This document shows positions 1-12,265 of a DNA stretch of 64,000 nt, one piece after another (position 1 is the stretch's first letter; every line of letters starts with the position of its first letter). Below the pieces are notes generated by a model, which saw only the letters and a program-made list of their open reading frames with translations, ran no database searches and had not been told where the DNA came from. A program made the translations under genes and the position numbers. The DNA comes from Zygnema cylindricum. Taxonomy: Eukaryota > Streptophyta > Zygnematophyceae > Zygnematales > Zygnemataceae. The stretch is taken from NCBI GenBank assembly GCA_037447655.1, contig JBBHKE010003178.1:1-64000 (forward strand). Direction: 5' to 3'.

Positions 1-752
1 CACTCTTTCCTCCTCTTCGGATCTCAATTGTATTCTCCCGAACAAAAATCATCCCTACCACTGAGTTCCATATCCACCTTGAGTCCGACAAGTCCTGCAC
101 ACGGTTGACTATGTTCTCGAACTCATCGGGTAACTTCATCAGTAAACAGTTAACCTTTTCTTTTTCCCTAAAATTTTTTTCCGCACTCTCTAGCTCCATG
201 AAGAGTGTAGCAAGCTCATTGCAAAAATCCAACATCTTCCCCCATTTTTATACATATTCATTAACTTTCTGAACAGCCAACTGTTGTTGCTGAATTGTAC
301 CACTTCGGTGCATCTCTATGAAAGCCATCCACAGATCGGATGCCCTTTCTACCTGCAAAAGAGGACATGCAAGTCGTTGATTAAGAGGGCGTAGGATGAA
401 GTGCTTTGCCGCCATATTGTTGAAGTCCTACGTTTCAGTGTAATTCTCCTCGTTCCTCGGAATAGGTGACATGAATGTTGAACCAGTTGCCATAGGTGTT
501 GTCGTCTCCTTCTCCCCTCTTTTGTCCACCATCTCTCTTTCCTTTGTCTCCTCCGTTGAAGATGGACTTGCTTTCTTTGTGAATCTGCTTCTTTCAAACC
601 CTGGAGGGATTCGAAGACTTGATGGACGCCCCACCCGTCCACTCACTATTCCCCAAAACCTTTTCTCGCATAGAGCTCCTGTCATCATACTTTCTTAGTA
701 TATGAAGCCAGTTCCATTAAAGATGGGTACTCTAGAGGGTGGGCCCATAACC
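1..752 (-). pseudogene. Ty1/copia element A, gag region (cut by window edge)
   Basis: This is the 5' part of a copia internal region on the minus strand. Gag appears to start at the ATG at 688 (MMTGALCEKRFWG...). The same opening recurs in element B at 4593 on the plus strand, and the stretch 1-430 aligns with B 4860-5275. The reading frame is broken near 428, so no intact gag remains. The rest of gag and all of pol would lie left of position 1. A purine/pyrimidine motif TTATGGGCCCACC, shared by A, B and E, follows the LTR end and may be the primer site, though I could not match it to a tRNA. Confidence 0.8.
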
Positions 753-1814
753 TGAAACTCTGAGACCTCCATAAGTCCTCAGAGTGGACAGCTTCTAAGA
801 AGCCTCTAGGATAACCCTCACCCATTTGTGTTTCAACAAGAATTACTGCCACCCTGGCAAACAAAAACTCTAACCATCTTCACCTTTTTGAATGGAAGAC
901 ACACCTGAGTCGATATCAAAAAGAATATGTGAATTTGCTCCCCTGAGCAGTAAGTTATTGAGGGTCAAAGTTGACCTTTTCTACAGAAGCTCTTTGGAAG
1001 AGAGGGTCCTATCTACCAATTTTTCCTAAGTCCTATCTCTCTCACAAACTCTATCTACTGATTTACGGACCAATCATATGACTCCTCCGTACATAAAAGT
1101 ACAGCTGCCGATGTATTATTTGTACGAATACTGTACGACATGTCCAAAATGTTGACACGTAGTATATCTGGATTCGCTCCCTTAATCCTCGGAGATGCCG
1201 CGATCCTATGTCTTTTTGCCACCTGTCATCCGATGTGGCGATGACCTCAAACCGCCGAAATCCTCTTCCGCGATCTCGACATTCATTCCGGCCGTCCGAT
1301 TAAATGCATATTTAATCGTAGCCGTAATAAATATTTACGTGGTATTCGTTTCGCTATCGAAATAAATGCGCGGTACTTGTTCCTAGTCCGTACCTTTAAT
1401 CCGTACTTTTAAGTAACTGGATCTATATATCGTGTACGCATTTGTAGTTAAATGATTTATCCAACGTAATTATATATAAATAATTATCAAACCCTATACT
1501 ATGTATCGTTGGATTTAGACTTAACGGTTAGGACTACCGGCTACCGGCTATCTATCATTCCGTAGGTACCAGGATCAAATCCTGGTTCTGACTCCAATCC
1601 TTTTAGTAAATAAACCGGTAAATAAACTAATCTATTTCCCGTAAATCTTTGGATAGCCTAGGCAGCCATGGCTCTAGCTTCCACTCTAACTTTCCAGTGA
1701 CTGCGACAAGTGTGGGAGTTGGAGAGAGAAGTTAGAGATAGACTGCCTCGGCTTCTTTTTGTGTTTTAATTTAGACCTAGAAAATACTTAAAAAATGAAC
1801 CATTAATTTCTACA
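753..1814 (-). mobile_element. 5' LTR of copia element A
   Basis: The LTR runs from TGTAGAAATTAATGG (reverse complement, ending at 1814) to ...GAGTTTCA at 753, about 1.06 kb. Its sequence parallels the 5' LTR of element B (3481-4528) over its whole length, including the GCCATGGCT block and the CCGTACNNAAAGTAC block. The right edge cuts directly into another LTR fragment (1815 onward), so A appears to have inserted into an older LTR. Confidence 0.8.
1510..1599 (+). promoter_or_regulatory. tRNA-like module in LTR A (antisense to element)
   Basis: A T-arm-like hairpin at 1569-1585 (CCAGG, 7-nt loop, CCTGG) holds a B box GGATCAAATCC. An A-box-like stretch (TTAGACTTAACGGTTAGGAC) lies about 40 bp upstream. 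Acceptor pairing is poor, so this is a tRNA-derived relic or internal Pol III promoter, not a tRNA gene. Confidence 0.55.
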
Positions 1815-1851
1815 CTGCCGGTCAGAGGTTTGAGTCCTGCTGGACTCAACC
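1815..1851 (+). promoter_or_regulatory. tRNA-like module, 3' half, in LTR fragment
   Basis: The B box GGTTTGAGTCC is at 1827-1837 and is followed by GGACTCAACC, as in the E-type LTRs. The A-box half is cut away by element A. Confidence 0.45.
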
Positions 1852-2060
1852 TTTTGTTGGGAGTGACATAAGTCAATCCTTAGTCATGCTTGTTGAATTA
1901 AGGCAGCCATGGCTCAACCACCCTCTTTATCCTTCAGTGACTACAACAAATATGGTGGCTTGAGAGAGAAGGTGGAGGCAGGTTGTCCGCCTTTTTCTTT
2001 TTTCTTTTTATACTGATATATTTAGACCTAGAAAATACTATATAAATATAGTAATTTCAA
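1815..2060 (-). mobile_element. Truncated copia LTR (E/C type)
   Basis: About 245 bp match the start of the element E LTR in reverse orientation (TCAACC tRNA-like end, GCAGCCATGGCT, CTTCAGTGACTACAACAAA, GACCTAGAAAATACT). The remainder of this LTR is absent, apparently because element A inserted at 1814/1815. Confidence 0.65.
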
Positions 2061-2212
2061 TAGTGGTAAGTAATCTTCATTTACGGGAACCCTTTTCGGA
2101 ATGCAAAAATCTGACTTTGGAAAAACATGAAGTCGTATACTGAATAAATGAATGAATGAGTGGTACGGACGAATTTGAGTCACCGGCGACTGATCGTACG
2201 GCAAAATGAATT
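2061..2212. other. Unassigned 150-bp spacer
   Basis: This sits between two LTR fragments. It has no coding signature and I could not match it to another repeat in the window. Confidence 0.5.
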
Positions 2213-2350
2213 TGTAGAAATTGATGGTTCTTTTAGTATTTTTTAGGTCTAAAATAAAATGTAGAAAAGAAGCCAAGGCATTCTGCCTCTAACTTCCCTC
2301 TCCAACTGCCACACTTCTTGCAGTCAGTGAGAAGGTTGAGAGGAAGCTAG
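2213..2350 (+). mobile_element. Copia LTR H, left piece
   Basis: The piece begins TGTAGAAATTGATGG and matches the first 140 bp of the B-type LTR. It is split by the solo LTR at 2351 and resumes at 3362, which fixes the order of insertion. Confidence 0.75.
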
Positions 2351-3356
2351 TGTTGAAATTATTAGTTTTATATGGTATTTTCTAGGTCTAAATTTAGTAC
2401 AAATAGAAAAAGAAAAAGGCGTACAGCCTGCCTCTACCTCCTCTCTCTACCCACCATACTTGTCGTAGTCACTGAGGGATTGAGAGGGTGGCTCAGCCAT
2501 GGCTGTCCTAACTTAAGCAGGCAGGGCTAAAGAGTGACTTATGTCGCTCTCAATAAAAGGTTGAGTCCGGCAGGACTCGAACCTTTGACCGGTAGAACGC
2601 GGCGTAGCCGTTAGCTCTAACCACTCTGTCGTAGAAGTTTGTTAGGATATATTAGGTTTGATTGCTATATAAACACTTTTGAAACCATGATTCCAATTAA
2701 CGCGATGACGAACAGAGGAACATAGAACCAATGTTATATAGTGCGAACATTATCTTACACGAAAACAAATGAATCTCACATTTGTTTTGACGGCGGACAT
2801 TTAATGTCAAATTTAATCCAACGGCGTATATCACTGCCGAGATGGCAGAATGGTCACTTTGGCGTTTATAGACGTGGCATGACGTGGCGCCACACAGAGA
2901 GATGACATTTGGTCGCAGGAATTCCGGTGAACATAAGGACAAGTTAAAAGTGGACACGCGTCCACTCAATGGCGTTGCCGTACATAGGCCGTACAAAAAC
3001 TACATCGGTCATACTACTTTGTCTATACCTTACAATGACCTAATTGATTCGTACTTCAATAGATAAGGGTTGTGAGAGGGATTTAGGACTTAGAGAATTT
3101 GGTAGATAGGTACCTCTCTCCCTTTGAGAGTTTGTATAAACTTGGGATTTTTGCAGACTCGTAACTTTTCGGCTAGTTAGTCGTTTTCAGTGATTCTTTT
3201 TGCTACAGACTCAGGGGAGTCCAGCCTGCACAAGGGTGCAGTCAAATTTTCAGTTTGCCTTCTTGGGCATCAGTGGTTGTGGCTTGAAATGGGTTAGTTA
3301 TATACTATCTAGAGGCTTCATGTATTTTGTAGTCCAATGGAGGACACACAATTACA
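2351..3356 (+). mobile_element. Solo copia LTR with target duplication GCTAG
   Basis: This 1006-bp LTR starts TGTTGAAATTATTAG and ends ...CACAATTACA. GCTAG directly precedes it (2346-2350) and follows it (3357-3361). The flanks together restore a continuous B-type LTR (piece H). No internal region is present, so this is a solo LTR left by recombination between two LTRs. It belongs to the same family as the LTRs of elements C and E. Confidence 0.88.
2565..2640 (-). promoter_or_regulatory. tRNA-like module in solo LTR (antisense)
   Basis: On the minus strand there is an A-box-like GTGGTTAGAGCTAACGG and a perfect consensus B box GGTTCGAGTCC (2573-2583), followed by CCGGACTCAACC. It lies about 223 bp from the LTR start. 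Confidence 0.6.
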
Positions 3357-3361
3357 GCTAG

Positions 3362-3480
3362 AGCCATGGCTACCTAGGCTATCGAGAGGTTTACGAGATA
3401 TATATTAGTTGATTTACGGATAAATAGTATATTTACAAAAAAATGAGATGTCGAATCCAAGATTTGATCCTTGAACATAA
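3362..3480 (+). mobile_element. Copia LTR H, right piece
   Basis: This continues LTR H after the solo LTR (GCCATGGCTACCTAGGCTATC...). It is cut at 3480 where element B begins. The rest of H would lie beyond B but is not found, because the B-C junction near 8950 removed it. Confidence 0.65.
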
Positions 3481-4528
3481 TGTAGAAATTGATGGTTCTT
3501 TTAGTATTTTCTAGGTCTAAAATAAAGTGCAGAAAAAGAAGCCGAGGCAGTCTGTCTCTAACTTCTCTCTCCAACTCTCACACTTGTTGTAGTCATTGAG
3601 AAGTTGGAGAGGAAGCTAGTGCCATGGCTGCCTATGCTATCCAGAGATTTACGGGGTAGTAAAGTAGTTGATTTACTAAAAGTAAAGCTGACGCCTAGAG
3701 GATTTAATCCTGGTACCTACGGATAAGAAATGCCGTCGGTAACCAATAACCTCATCCACTTAGTCTAGGATTAGTGGGAGACGATATAGAGTGTAATAAA
3801 TATATAAACATTAACATATAGGCTAATTCATTTAACGACAACTATATACGGATACATAGAGTCAGTTAGAAAAAGTACGGATTACGAGTACGAAGAATAA
3901 ATATGTACCGCGCATTTGTTTCGATAGCGAAACAAATACACCTTAACTATTTATGACGGCTACGATTGAAATCGACATTCAATCGGACAGCCGGAAAGAA
4001 TGCCGAGATTGCGGAAGAAGATTTCGGCGGTTTATGGTCGCCGCCACATAGGATGACAGGTGGCACAACGACATTAGATTTCGGCATCTCCAAGGATTAC
4101 GGAAACGAATCTAGAAAAGACACATGTCGACATTTTGGTCATGTCGTACAATGTTCGTACATAAAGTACACCGGTAGTTGTACCTTTCTGTACAATACAC
4201 TAATATGATTGGTGTCGTACGTCAATAAATAGAGTTTTAGAGAGAGATAGGACTTAGAAAAATTTGGTAGATACGACCCCCTCTCCTAGAGAGCTTCTGT
4301 ACAAAAGGTCAACTTTGACTTTATAACTTACTGCTTAGGGGAGCAAATTCAGAGATTCTTTTTGCTATCGACTCATGGGAATCTTGCCTTCACAAGGGTT
4401 AAGGTGGTCAGAGTTTTTGTTTGCCAGGGTGGAAGTTATTCGTGTTGAAAGACAAAGGGGTCAGGGTTATCCTAGAGACTTTGTGTGAGCTATTTACTCT
4501 GAGGTCCTATGGAGGTCTCAGAGTTGCA
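3481..4528 (+). mobile_element. 5' LTR of copia element B
   Basis: The LTR starts TGTAGAAATTGATGG and ends ...CAGAGTTGCA, 1048 bp. It is followed by AGTTATGGGCCCACC, as in A and E. It holds the antisense tRNA-like module and an internal block with CGTACATAAAGTACACC shared with A and F. Confidence 0.8.
3695..3778 (-). promoter_or_regulatory. tRNA-like module in LTR B (antisense)
   Basis: The minus-strand B box GGATTAAATCC is at 3700-3710, about 220 bp into the LTR. An A-box-like TAGACTAAGTGGATGAGG lies at its 5' side. The T stem is more decayed than in LTR A. Confidence 0.5.
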
Positions 4529-4592
4529 AGTTATGGGCCCACCATCTAGGGTGCCCATATTTAATGGAGCTGGCTTCATTTACTAAGAAAGT

Positions 4593-7500
4593 GTGATGAC
4601 AGGAGCTCTATGTGAGAAACAGTTTTGGGGAATAGTGAGTGGACGGGTGAGGCGTCTATCCAGTCTTGGGATACCTCCAAGGTTTACGAAGGCAGATGCA
4701 CTTGAGATGCAGATCCATCTTCAACTTAGGAGACAAACAAAAGAGAGGTGGTGGACAAAGGAAGGAGAAGGAGACCACCACACCAATAGCAATTGGTTCG
4801 GCATTCATGTCACCTATTATGAGGAACGAAGAGAATGATACTGATACGTGGGACTTCAACAATATGGCGGCAAAGTACTTCATCCTTCACCATCTTACTC
4901 AAGGACTTGCATGTCCTCATTTGCAGGTAAAAAGGGCATTCGATCTTTGGATGGATCTCATACAGATGTACCAAAGTGGTACGATTCAGCAACAGGAGTT
5001 GGTTTATCAGAAAGTTTAGGAGTATGTATACAAAAGGGGGAAGATGTTGGATTTTTGCTATGAGCTTGCTACATTTTTCATGGAGCTAGAGAGTGATGGA
5101 AAAGATTTTAGTGAAAAAGAAAAGGTTAACTGTCTACTGATGAAGTTACCCTATGAGTTCAAAAACATAGTCAACCGTGTGTGGGACTTGCCATGCTCAA
5201 GGTGGATATGGAACTCAGTTTTAGGAATGATTCTCGTTCTGGAGAATACAATTGAGATCCGAAGGGGAGGAAAGAGTGGGCAAGCGTTGGCAGCTGAGAC
5301 TAACTGGGGGTACAAGGATTCCCAGAGACCGGTCGAAAATTACGGAGGGGGGGAGCAGAAAAATCAGACTGACGAGTTTGGACCAAGGGCTCCCAAGGGT
5401 TTATGTCATTTCTTTAAGAAACCGGGGCACTATATGGTGGAGTGCACTAAGCTAACCGAGCTTCTATCAAAGGAGGGATAGACCGGTGGAACCCCGAGAG
5501 GAAACAAAAAGTCTCTTGTGACACGGGTACTTGAGGTGGAATCCGAAGACGGGGACGATGAGCTCGTATTGGATGAGGAGTTGGAAGCGACAAACGAGGT
5601 AAAAATTCCACGAAAGCAAAAATGTGCTTTCGGTGGATTGAAAGGTTAAGCTGGCTGGATTGTAGATTCAGGTGCCTCCATGCGCATGTGTAAGGATAAA
5701 CACCTCTTCACTAAGATAAGAATGATTCCTACCGTAGAGATAGAGTACTTCTCTTGTATGATCGGTAGATCTGAAAGTGTTGGTAGAAGGAAAGACATCC
5801 ATAGTTACATTCTACGATGTATTGTTTATCCCGGAGCCAAACAAAAACCTCATCTCTCTGTCTGTATGAGATGATAAGGGTTTTGATATAAGCCCTAGGA
5901 AAGGAGTCTTTACTGCTAGTTTTGAGGAGGATGTTTATTTTACAACTGAAAAAGGTAGCCAAAGGATGTTTAGGATGATATTAACCAATAAAAAGTAGAA
6001 ACTTTATTATGTTGGTGTTCATGATATAATGATGTGGCATAAAAGGCTTGGGCATGTGAATCTAGATAAGCTAATAGAGATGAAAAAAATGGGAGTGGTG
6101 GAAGGAATTCAGTTCAGTGAAAGTGAGAATCTAAGTGATTGTAGTGGATGTGCTCAAGGTAAAGCACACAGATTGCCCTTTCCCAAAATAGCCACCTATA
6201 GGGGAGAAAAAAAATCTAGATTTAGTACACACAGATATTTAGGTAATAGCCAAAGTGCCCTCACCGGGGGGGAAGAGATTTATGATGATTATCACTGATG
6301 ATTGGTCTCGGTATTCCAAGGCGTATTTTTTGAAAAACAAATCAAAAGCTCAGGATTGTTTTAGACAATATAAAGCATGGAGCGAAAAACTCCATGAAAC
6401 TCCAATCAAGAGAGTAAGGAGTGATAACGGTGGAGAGTATATTTCTTACCAGTTTGAGGATTTTTTGAGGTAAAATGGAGTTCAACACCAAAAGATAGTT
6501 CCAAAAAACCCGGAACAAATGGGGTAGTTGAACAATTAAATAGGACACTAAGTGATAGTGCTAGAAGTATGTTGTCGGATAAGAAGATAGGAAAAAGGTT
6601 TTGGGCAGAAGCAATAAATTGTGCTAATTACCTCAAAAATAGAGTTCTTACCTTATCTATAAAAGACCAAACACCTTATGAGAGATGGACCGGCCGAAAA
6701 CCAGACATATCTCACTTAAAGGTTTTCGGCATTCAAGTATTCAGTCTAGATACAGATCGGTCTAATAAGAAGCTAGATCCTAAAGGGAAACCGGGATACT
6801 TATTAGGATATGATGAGGATGTTAAAGGATATAGAGTTTACGATCTAAAAAGGGAAATTATAATCTTAGTAAAGCATCTAGTAAAGCATCTAGTAGTTAT
6901 GGATGAAGAAAAGTCCGTGGATCCCTTCAAGTATACAAAGTCAGTAAAAAACAGATTTGAGTTTGAAAATTCCGATGACTTTGAGCTTCCTTACTATCCA
7001 GGTTTTAAAGAAAATGGCATTATTGCAGGTACAAATCAGACCGAAAAGGACTCGGCTGCGGAAACTTCAGTGACAACTCTACCCGAAACGGAAGACGTGG
7101 TGGAAATTGATTCGGAATCAAGGGATAGGGGAGAAGCCGAGACTGTTCGAAAGAAACCAAGAGAACCATCTATTCCGGCCACAAATTTTGAAAGGGGAAG
7201 AACAAGTGGCAAAAGATTGCAAGAAAAACAGGTTAATAACAAGGTAACAAAACTATCTCATCAAGATGAACCTCAAACTTATGGAGAGGCAATGAATTTT
7301 CGAGAAAGGAACCGGTGGAAGACAACCATCAATAAGGAGATGGCCTCAATAATGGCAGCCAATAATTGGGAGCTGGTGGACTGTCCACCTAACCGAAAAC
7401 CAATCGTTTCTAAGTGGGTTTTCAAATTAAAACTGAACCAGGATAACACCATTGAGCGTTACAAAGCCCGATTAGTGGTTAAAGGATTTACACAAAAAGA

Positions 7501-8880
7501 AAGAATCGACTACGAGGAAACCTTTGTCCCGATCTTCAAATTTCCCTCCGTCCGCATACTTTTAAGTTTAGCAGCAGCGGAAGACATGGAGGTGCACAAG
7601 ATGGACATCAAGACAGCCTTTTCGTATGGAGAATTGAAAGAGGAGATCTTCATGCGACAACCCGACGGATTTGTGGAGGAAAGAGAGGAGAGTAAGGTAT
7701 GCTGGCTGATTAAACCTCTTTACAGTTTCAAACGGGCGCCTCGACAATGGAATAAGAAACTTGATGAGTTTCTTACTGGTCTGGGATATATCCGGATCAG
7801 CTCAGATCACTCAATCTATGTTTTTGAAGCTGAGGAAGTTGTTATATTTATTGCAATTTATGTTGATGTTTTGCTTGTTTTAAGTAAATCAATGAAAAAA
7901 AATAATAAACTGAAAACCGATCTTAAAGAGAGATTTGAAACGAAGGATACGGGGGAAGAAAAATATATTTTGGGAATTCAAGTAGAAAGAGACCGAGAAA
8001 AAAAGATTATAAGATAGACTAAAAAGAAAGTAATAGGGAACATGTTGGAAAAAATTTCAGATGGATAAAGCTAATAGTTGTACAACTCCAATGGAGTTTA
8101 AAAAGGGAAGTGAGGGAGTGAGGAAGAAGAATGGAGTTAAAAAAGGGAAGTGAGGGAGTGAGGAAAAAGGAGTCATAGTCTTAGACGAGGAATTAAGTCA
8201 TGAAGAACACAAGTTCATGCAGACTTTTCCTTACAGGCAAGTAGTGGGAAGCCTAATCTATTTTATGAATTCTACCTGGCCGAATTTAGCTGCGGCTGTA
8301 GGAGTGCTGAGTAGAAGTCTAAATGCTCCCACTAAGAGGGACTAGGAGGCAGCTACGAGAGTCATTAGATATTTGATAGGATCAAAGGATCTATGGTTGC
8401 ATTTGGGTGGGGAGAATACTGACATCGCTACTTGGAGTGATGCCAGTTATGGTGATGATCCGATGAGGAGATGTACTTCTGGATATGTATTATATATGGG
8501 TGATGGGGCTTGCTCTTGGAGTAGCAAACAGCAAAAGGTTATTTCTCAGTCCACCATGGAGGCTGAGTATATGGCCTCTTGCTCTGCTGTAAAAGAATTG
8601 ATGTGGGTCAAGTCTTTGCTTTGTGAGCTCGGTCACCTTAAGAGTGGTGTGCAGAAAATATTTTGTGATAATCACGCAGCAATCGCAATTTTTGCCAATC
8701 CTAAACATCATTTTAAAGCCAAACACATGGACATTAGACTCAGCTTTGTTAAGAGAAAGTAGAAAACAAAATAATCAGTTTAGAGTATCGACCAGATAGC
8801 GAGATGGTAGCAGATATGATGACCAAACCTGTGCTTTCCCCTAAGCTAATTTTCTGCAGAGAGAAGTGTGGTTTAAAATT
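4593..8880 (+). pseudogene. Copia element B gag-pol (degenerate)
   Basis: Gag starts at 4593. Its zinc-knuckle-like motif CHFFKKPGHYMVEC (about 5403-5445) has Phe at the usual second Cys. The protease site VDSGAS is near 5660 with a stop just before it. The GAG-pre-integrase (WHKRLGH...CSGCAQGKAHRLPFPK) is at about 6030-6190, and the integrase core (DDWSRY, SDNGGEY) at 6290-6470. The longest open stretch, 6569-8017, covers the integrase end and reverse transcriptase (KARLVVKGFTQ, MDIKTAF). The catalytic YVDD is read as YVDV, so the RT should be dead. RNase H with STMEAEYMA lies at 8373-8762. Several frameshifts and stops separate these blocks. The polypurine tract AAATAAGGGGAG precedes the 3' LTR. 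Confidence 0.88.
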
Positions 8881-8906
8881 AAAGAGTGACTAGAAAATAA
8901 GGGGAG

Positions 8907-8950
8907 TGTAGAAATTAATGGTTCCTTATTTAAGTATTTTCTAGGTCTAA
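8907..8950 (+). mobile_element. Truncated 3' LTR of element B
   Basis: Only about 44 bp of LTR (TGTAGAAATTAATGG...CTAGGTCTAAA) follow the polypurine tract. The sequence then passes straight into late gag of element C. The rest of this LTR, C's own 5' LTR and most of C's gag are missing. Confidence 0.75.
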
Positions 8951-11752
8951 ATTGCACCAAGCTCTTGAAGCCGAGGCTCCAACAAAACTGGGAGGGGGTT
9001 CTTCCGGAGGGAAGAAAAAGGCACTTGTGGTCACACGAGCAAAATGAGAGACAGAGGAGGACGAGTCCTCTAAGGAGGAGGATGGGGAGCTTCTCCTCGA
9101 CATGAATCTTGAGGAGAAGGAGATCCCTCGGAAACAAAAGTGTGCTCTTCGAGCCATTCGAGAAGCTCCATAGGAAGGATGGATCATTGATTCAGGTGCA
9201 TCCATGCATATGTGTCGTGATAGACACCTCTTCACTAAGCTAAGAAAGATCCCTACTGTAGAAATAGTGTAAAGGGATGGAAGAGTAGTTACTAAAGATC
9301 TAGTGGGCTCGGTAGATCTGAAAGTCTTAGTCGAGGGTAAGAATTCTATACTCACATTTTCAGATGTTCTCTACATTCCTCAGTTGAGTAAGAATCTTGT
9401 GTCTACTTCTGTATTAGATGACAAGGATTTTTATACCTTCAATAGAAAGGGAGTCGTTACAACTAAGTATAGAGATGAAGTCTATTTCACAGCAAATAAC
9501 GGTAGCCAAGGAATGTTTAGGCTTAACTTGAGTAATAAAAAAAAAATGCTTACTATGGTGGTGTCCCGAGCTTGATGATTTGGCCTAAGCGATTGGGGCA
9601 TGTGTATTTTGATAGGTTGAGGGATATGAAGAAACTTGGTGTAGTAGAAGGCATTCAGTTTGGGGATAATGAAATGATGGATGATTGTAGTGGTTGTGCC
9701 CAAGGTAAGGCTCACAGACTGCCTGTTCCCAAAACTGCCACATATAGAGGTGAGAAAGTACTAGATCTGGTCCATACAGATATCTGGGGACAAGCAAGAG
9801 TACCTTCAGTTGAGGGGAAGAGGTATAGGCTAACGTTTATTATGACTGGTCCCGATATTCTAAAGTGTAATTTCTAAAGATAAAGTCCGAAACACCAAAG
9901 TACTTCAAAGAATACAAAGCATCGAGAGAGAAGTTGCACGAAACCCCCATTAAGCGAATAAAGAGTGATAATATGGGAGAGTACACCTCTAACCAGTTTG
10001 AGGAATACTTGAAAGATAAGGGAGTTCAACATCCAAAAATTGTACCGAATATTCCAGAACAAAATAGGGTAGCTGAGAGGTTAAACTGGACTCTAGGAGA
10101 TAGTGTATGTAGTACGTTGGCTGACAAGAAAATAGGATGAAGATTTTGGGTAGAAGTCATGAACTATTTTAACTACATTAAGAATAGAGTGCTCACTATA
10201 GCCATTAAAGGAATGACACCTTATGAGAGATGGGTTGGAACGAAAATGGATATCTCTCACTTGAAAGTATTCGGTAGTCAAGTTTACAATCTTGACACAG
10301 ATAAGAAAAACTGGAAACTAGATGCTAAGGAAAAACCAAGATACTTTGTGGGATATGATGGGGATGTCAAGGGATATACAATCTATGACTTAGTTAAACA
10401 AGACATCAATTTGGTGAAGCATCTAGTTGTCATGGATGAAGGAAAGACATTCGATTCTTTAAAATACACTAAGAAATAAGAATCAGCTTTGAGTCCGGGA
10501 GTGAGGAGGACTCAAATCTTCCCAGAAGGGACACAAGTGCAAAGATGATTGCACATTCAGGGGAGATCCAAGATGGGGGAGATATACCAAAATCTCCTCA
10601 TATTTCTATACACTTTGAGGAGAAAAAGGAAGATGAGCCGAAACTGGTTTCCATGGATTGCGGAGCTGATGAGTCAGTACAGAGGAATCCAATACTTCCC
10701 TCCATTCCAGCTTCTGACTTTGAGGGAGGACGAAGGAGCAGCAAAAGACTACAAGAAAAACAGGCTGCTCACAAGGTAACAAAGGTATCTCACCCAGATG
10801 AGCCTCAATCATACTCAGAGAAAAAGGACAGTCCGGAGAAAAATAGATAGGTTAGAGCCATGAATGATGAGATGGCTTCAATCATGGAAGCTAATACTTG
10901 GGAGCTGGTGGACTGTCCTCGAGACAGAAAACCCATTGAGTGCAAATTGGTGTTTAAACTAAAACTGAACCCAGATAATAACATTGAGAGATATAAGGCT
11001 CGGTTGGTAGCAAAGGGGTTCACTCAAAAAGAGGGAATAAATTATTAAAAGACTTTTGCCCTTGTGGTTCGATTCCCATCTGTAAGGATTCTCCTTAGTC
11101 TAGCGGCAACGGAAGACATCGAAATACACCAGATTGATATTAAAACCGCCTTCCTCAACGGTGAACTAGGGGAGGAAATCTTCATGCCGCAACCCGAGGG
11201 ATTTGTAGAGGAGGGAGAGGAGAGCAAAGTTTGCAGAGTCATAAAGTCCTTATATGGACTAAAGCAGGCCCACAAACAATGGAATAAGAAACTAGATGAG
11301 TTTCTCACAAGTCTAGGATATATCCGAATAAGTTTTGACCATTCTATTTAAATGTTTGACGATGAGAATGGAAATCTATTTTCATTGCAATTTACATGGA
11401 TGATTTGTTGGTGTTAAATAAGTCTATGGAAAAGATCAATAAGCAAAAGAAATATCTTAGAGGTAGATTTGACATGAACGATTTAGGGGAGGCAAAATAC
11501 ATATTGGGAATTCAAATGGAAAGAGATAGGGGGAAGAGGATTATCAGACTTACTCAGAAAGAAGCTATAGGAAATATGCTTGAGAAATTCCAGATAGAGA
11601 AGGCAAACAGTTGTACCACTCCCATGGACTTGAAAAAAGTTAGTGAAGGGAGTGTATAAGAAGGAGTGATAATCTTAGATGATCAAAGGAGTCCACATGA
11701 ACGGCAATTTATGAAGTCTATTCCTTAACGACATGTTGTAGGAAGTTTAATC
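8951..11752 (+). pseudogene. Copia element C, late gag to reverse transcriptase (5' part)
   Basis: Closely parallel to element E. Visible in order are a late-gag segment, the protease site IIDSGASMHMCRDRH (about 9187), pre-integrase with CSGCAQGKAHRLPVPK (9572-9740), integrase with KSDNMGEY (expected DNGGEY, so changed) near 9950, the RFWVE block and reverse transcriptase with KARLVAKGFTQ, IDIKTAFLNGEL and SLYGLKQ. YVDD appears as YMDD at about 11395. Many stops and frame changes show it is not functional. It breaks off at TTTAATC where element D inserted, and resumes at 18128. Confidence 0.88.
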
Positions 11753-12265
11753 TGTTAAAACAAGATCATGGAAATCTATTATTCACCTGCAAAAGCATTC
11801 AGAAATTCCAGCGAAAGAACTCGACCAAATAGAAAATATAGTCAATCGAACTTTTTACATCCCCTTTTCTTCCTTCAACTTCACTTCTTTTTCTGATATC
11901 TAAAACTATACTACACTCCTCCTAAAATACTTTCTTCCAACACCACCAGAAAACAGAACTATACTACTTCTGTCACAGTTCTTCTCATACTCCACTTTTA
12001 TGGTTTTGACACTTAGGCGCTGAAACGCCTAATAGAACATTAGTGCGCCGAAACTAATCGTGAGCTGGACCTAAGACCGTACCACGGTTCTACGCACTAA
12101 ATAATTCACCAACCGTACAGTACCACATCACGAACCTTAACCGACACTCAAACTAAACAAGATGTTCCGGGAAAGACATAATTGACGACGTCAACTGAAC
12201 ATTAATATAATATAAACACAAACTGAACAAAAACTGAACTGAATTAACACATTGAAATCTTAACA
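11753..12265 (-). mobile_element. 3' LTR of copia element D
   Basis: 513 bp bounded by TGTTAAAACA and ...ATCTTAACA. The polypurine tract (reverse complement GAAGGAGGGGAT, 12266-12277) lies directly inside it. The 5-bp target copy TAATC occupies 11748-11752. Confidence 0.92.

Noticed and set aside
1510-1599. A functional tRNA gene
   Set aside because: The T arm is good but acceptor pairing and anticodon arm are not. It occurs at the same place in many LTRs, so it is an element-borne module.
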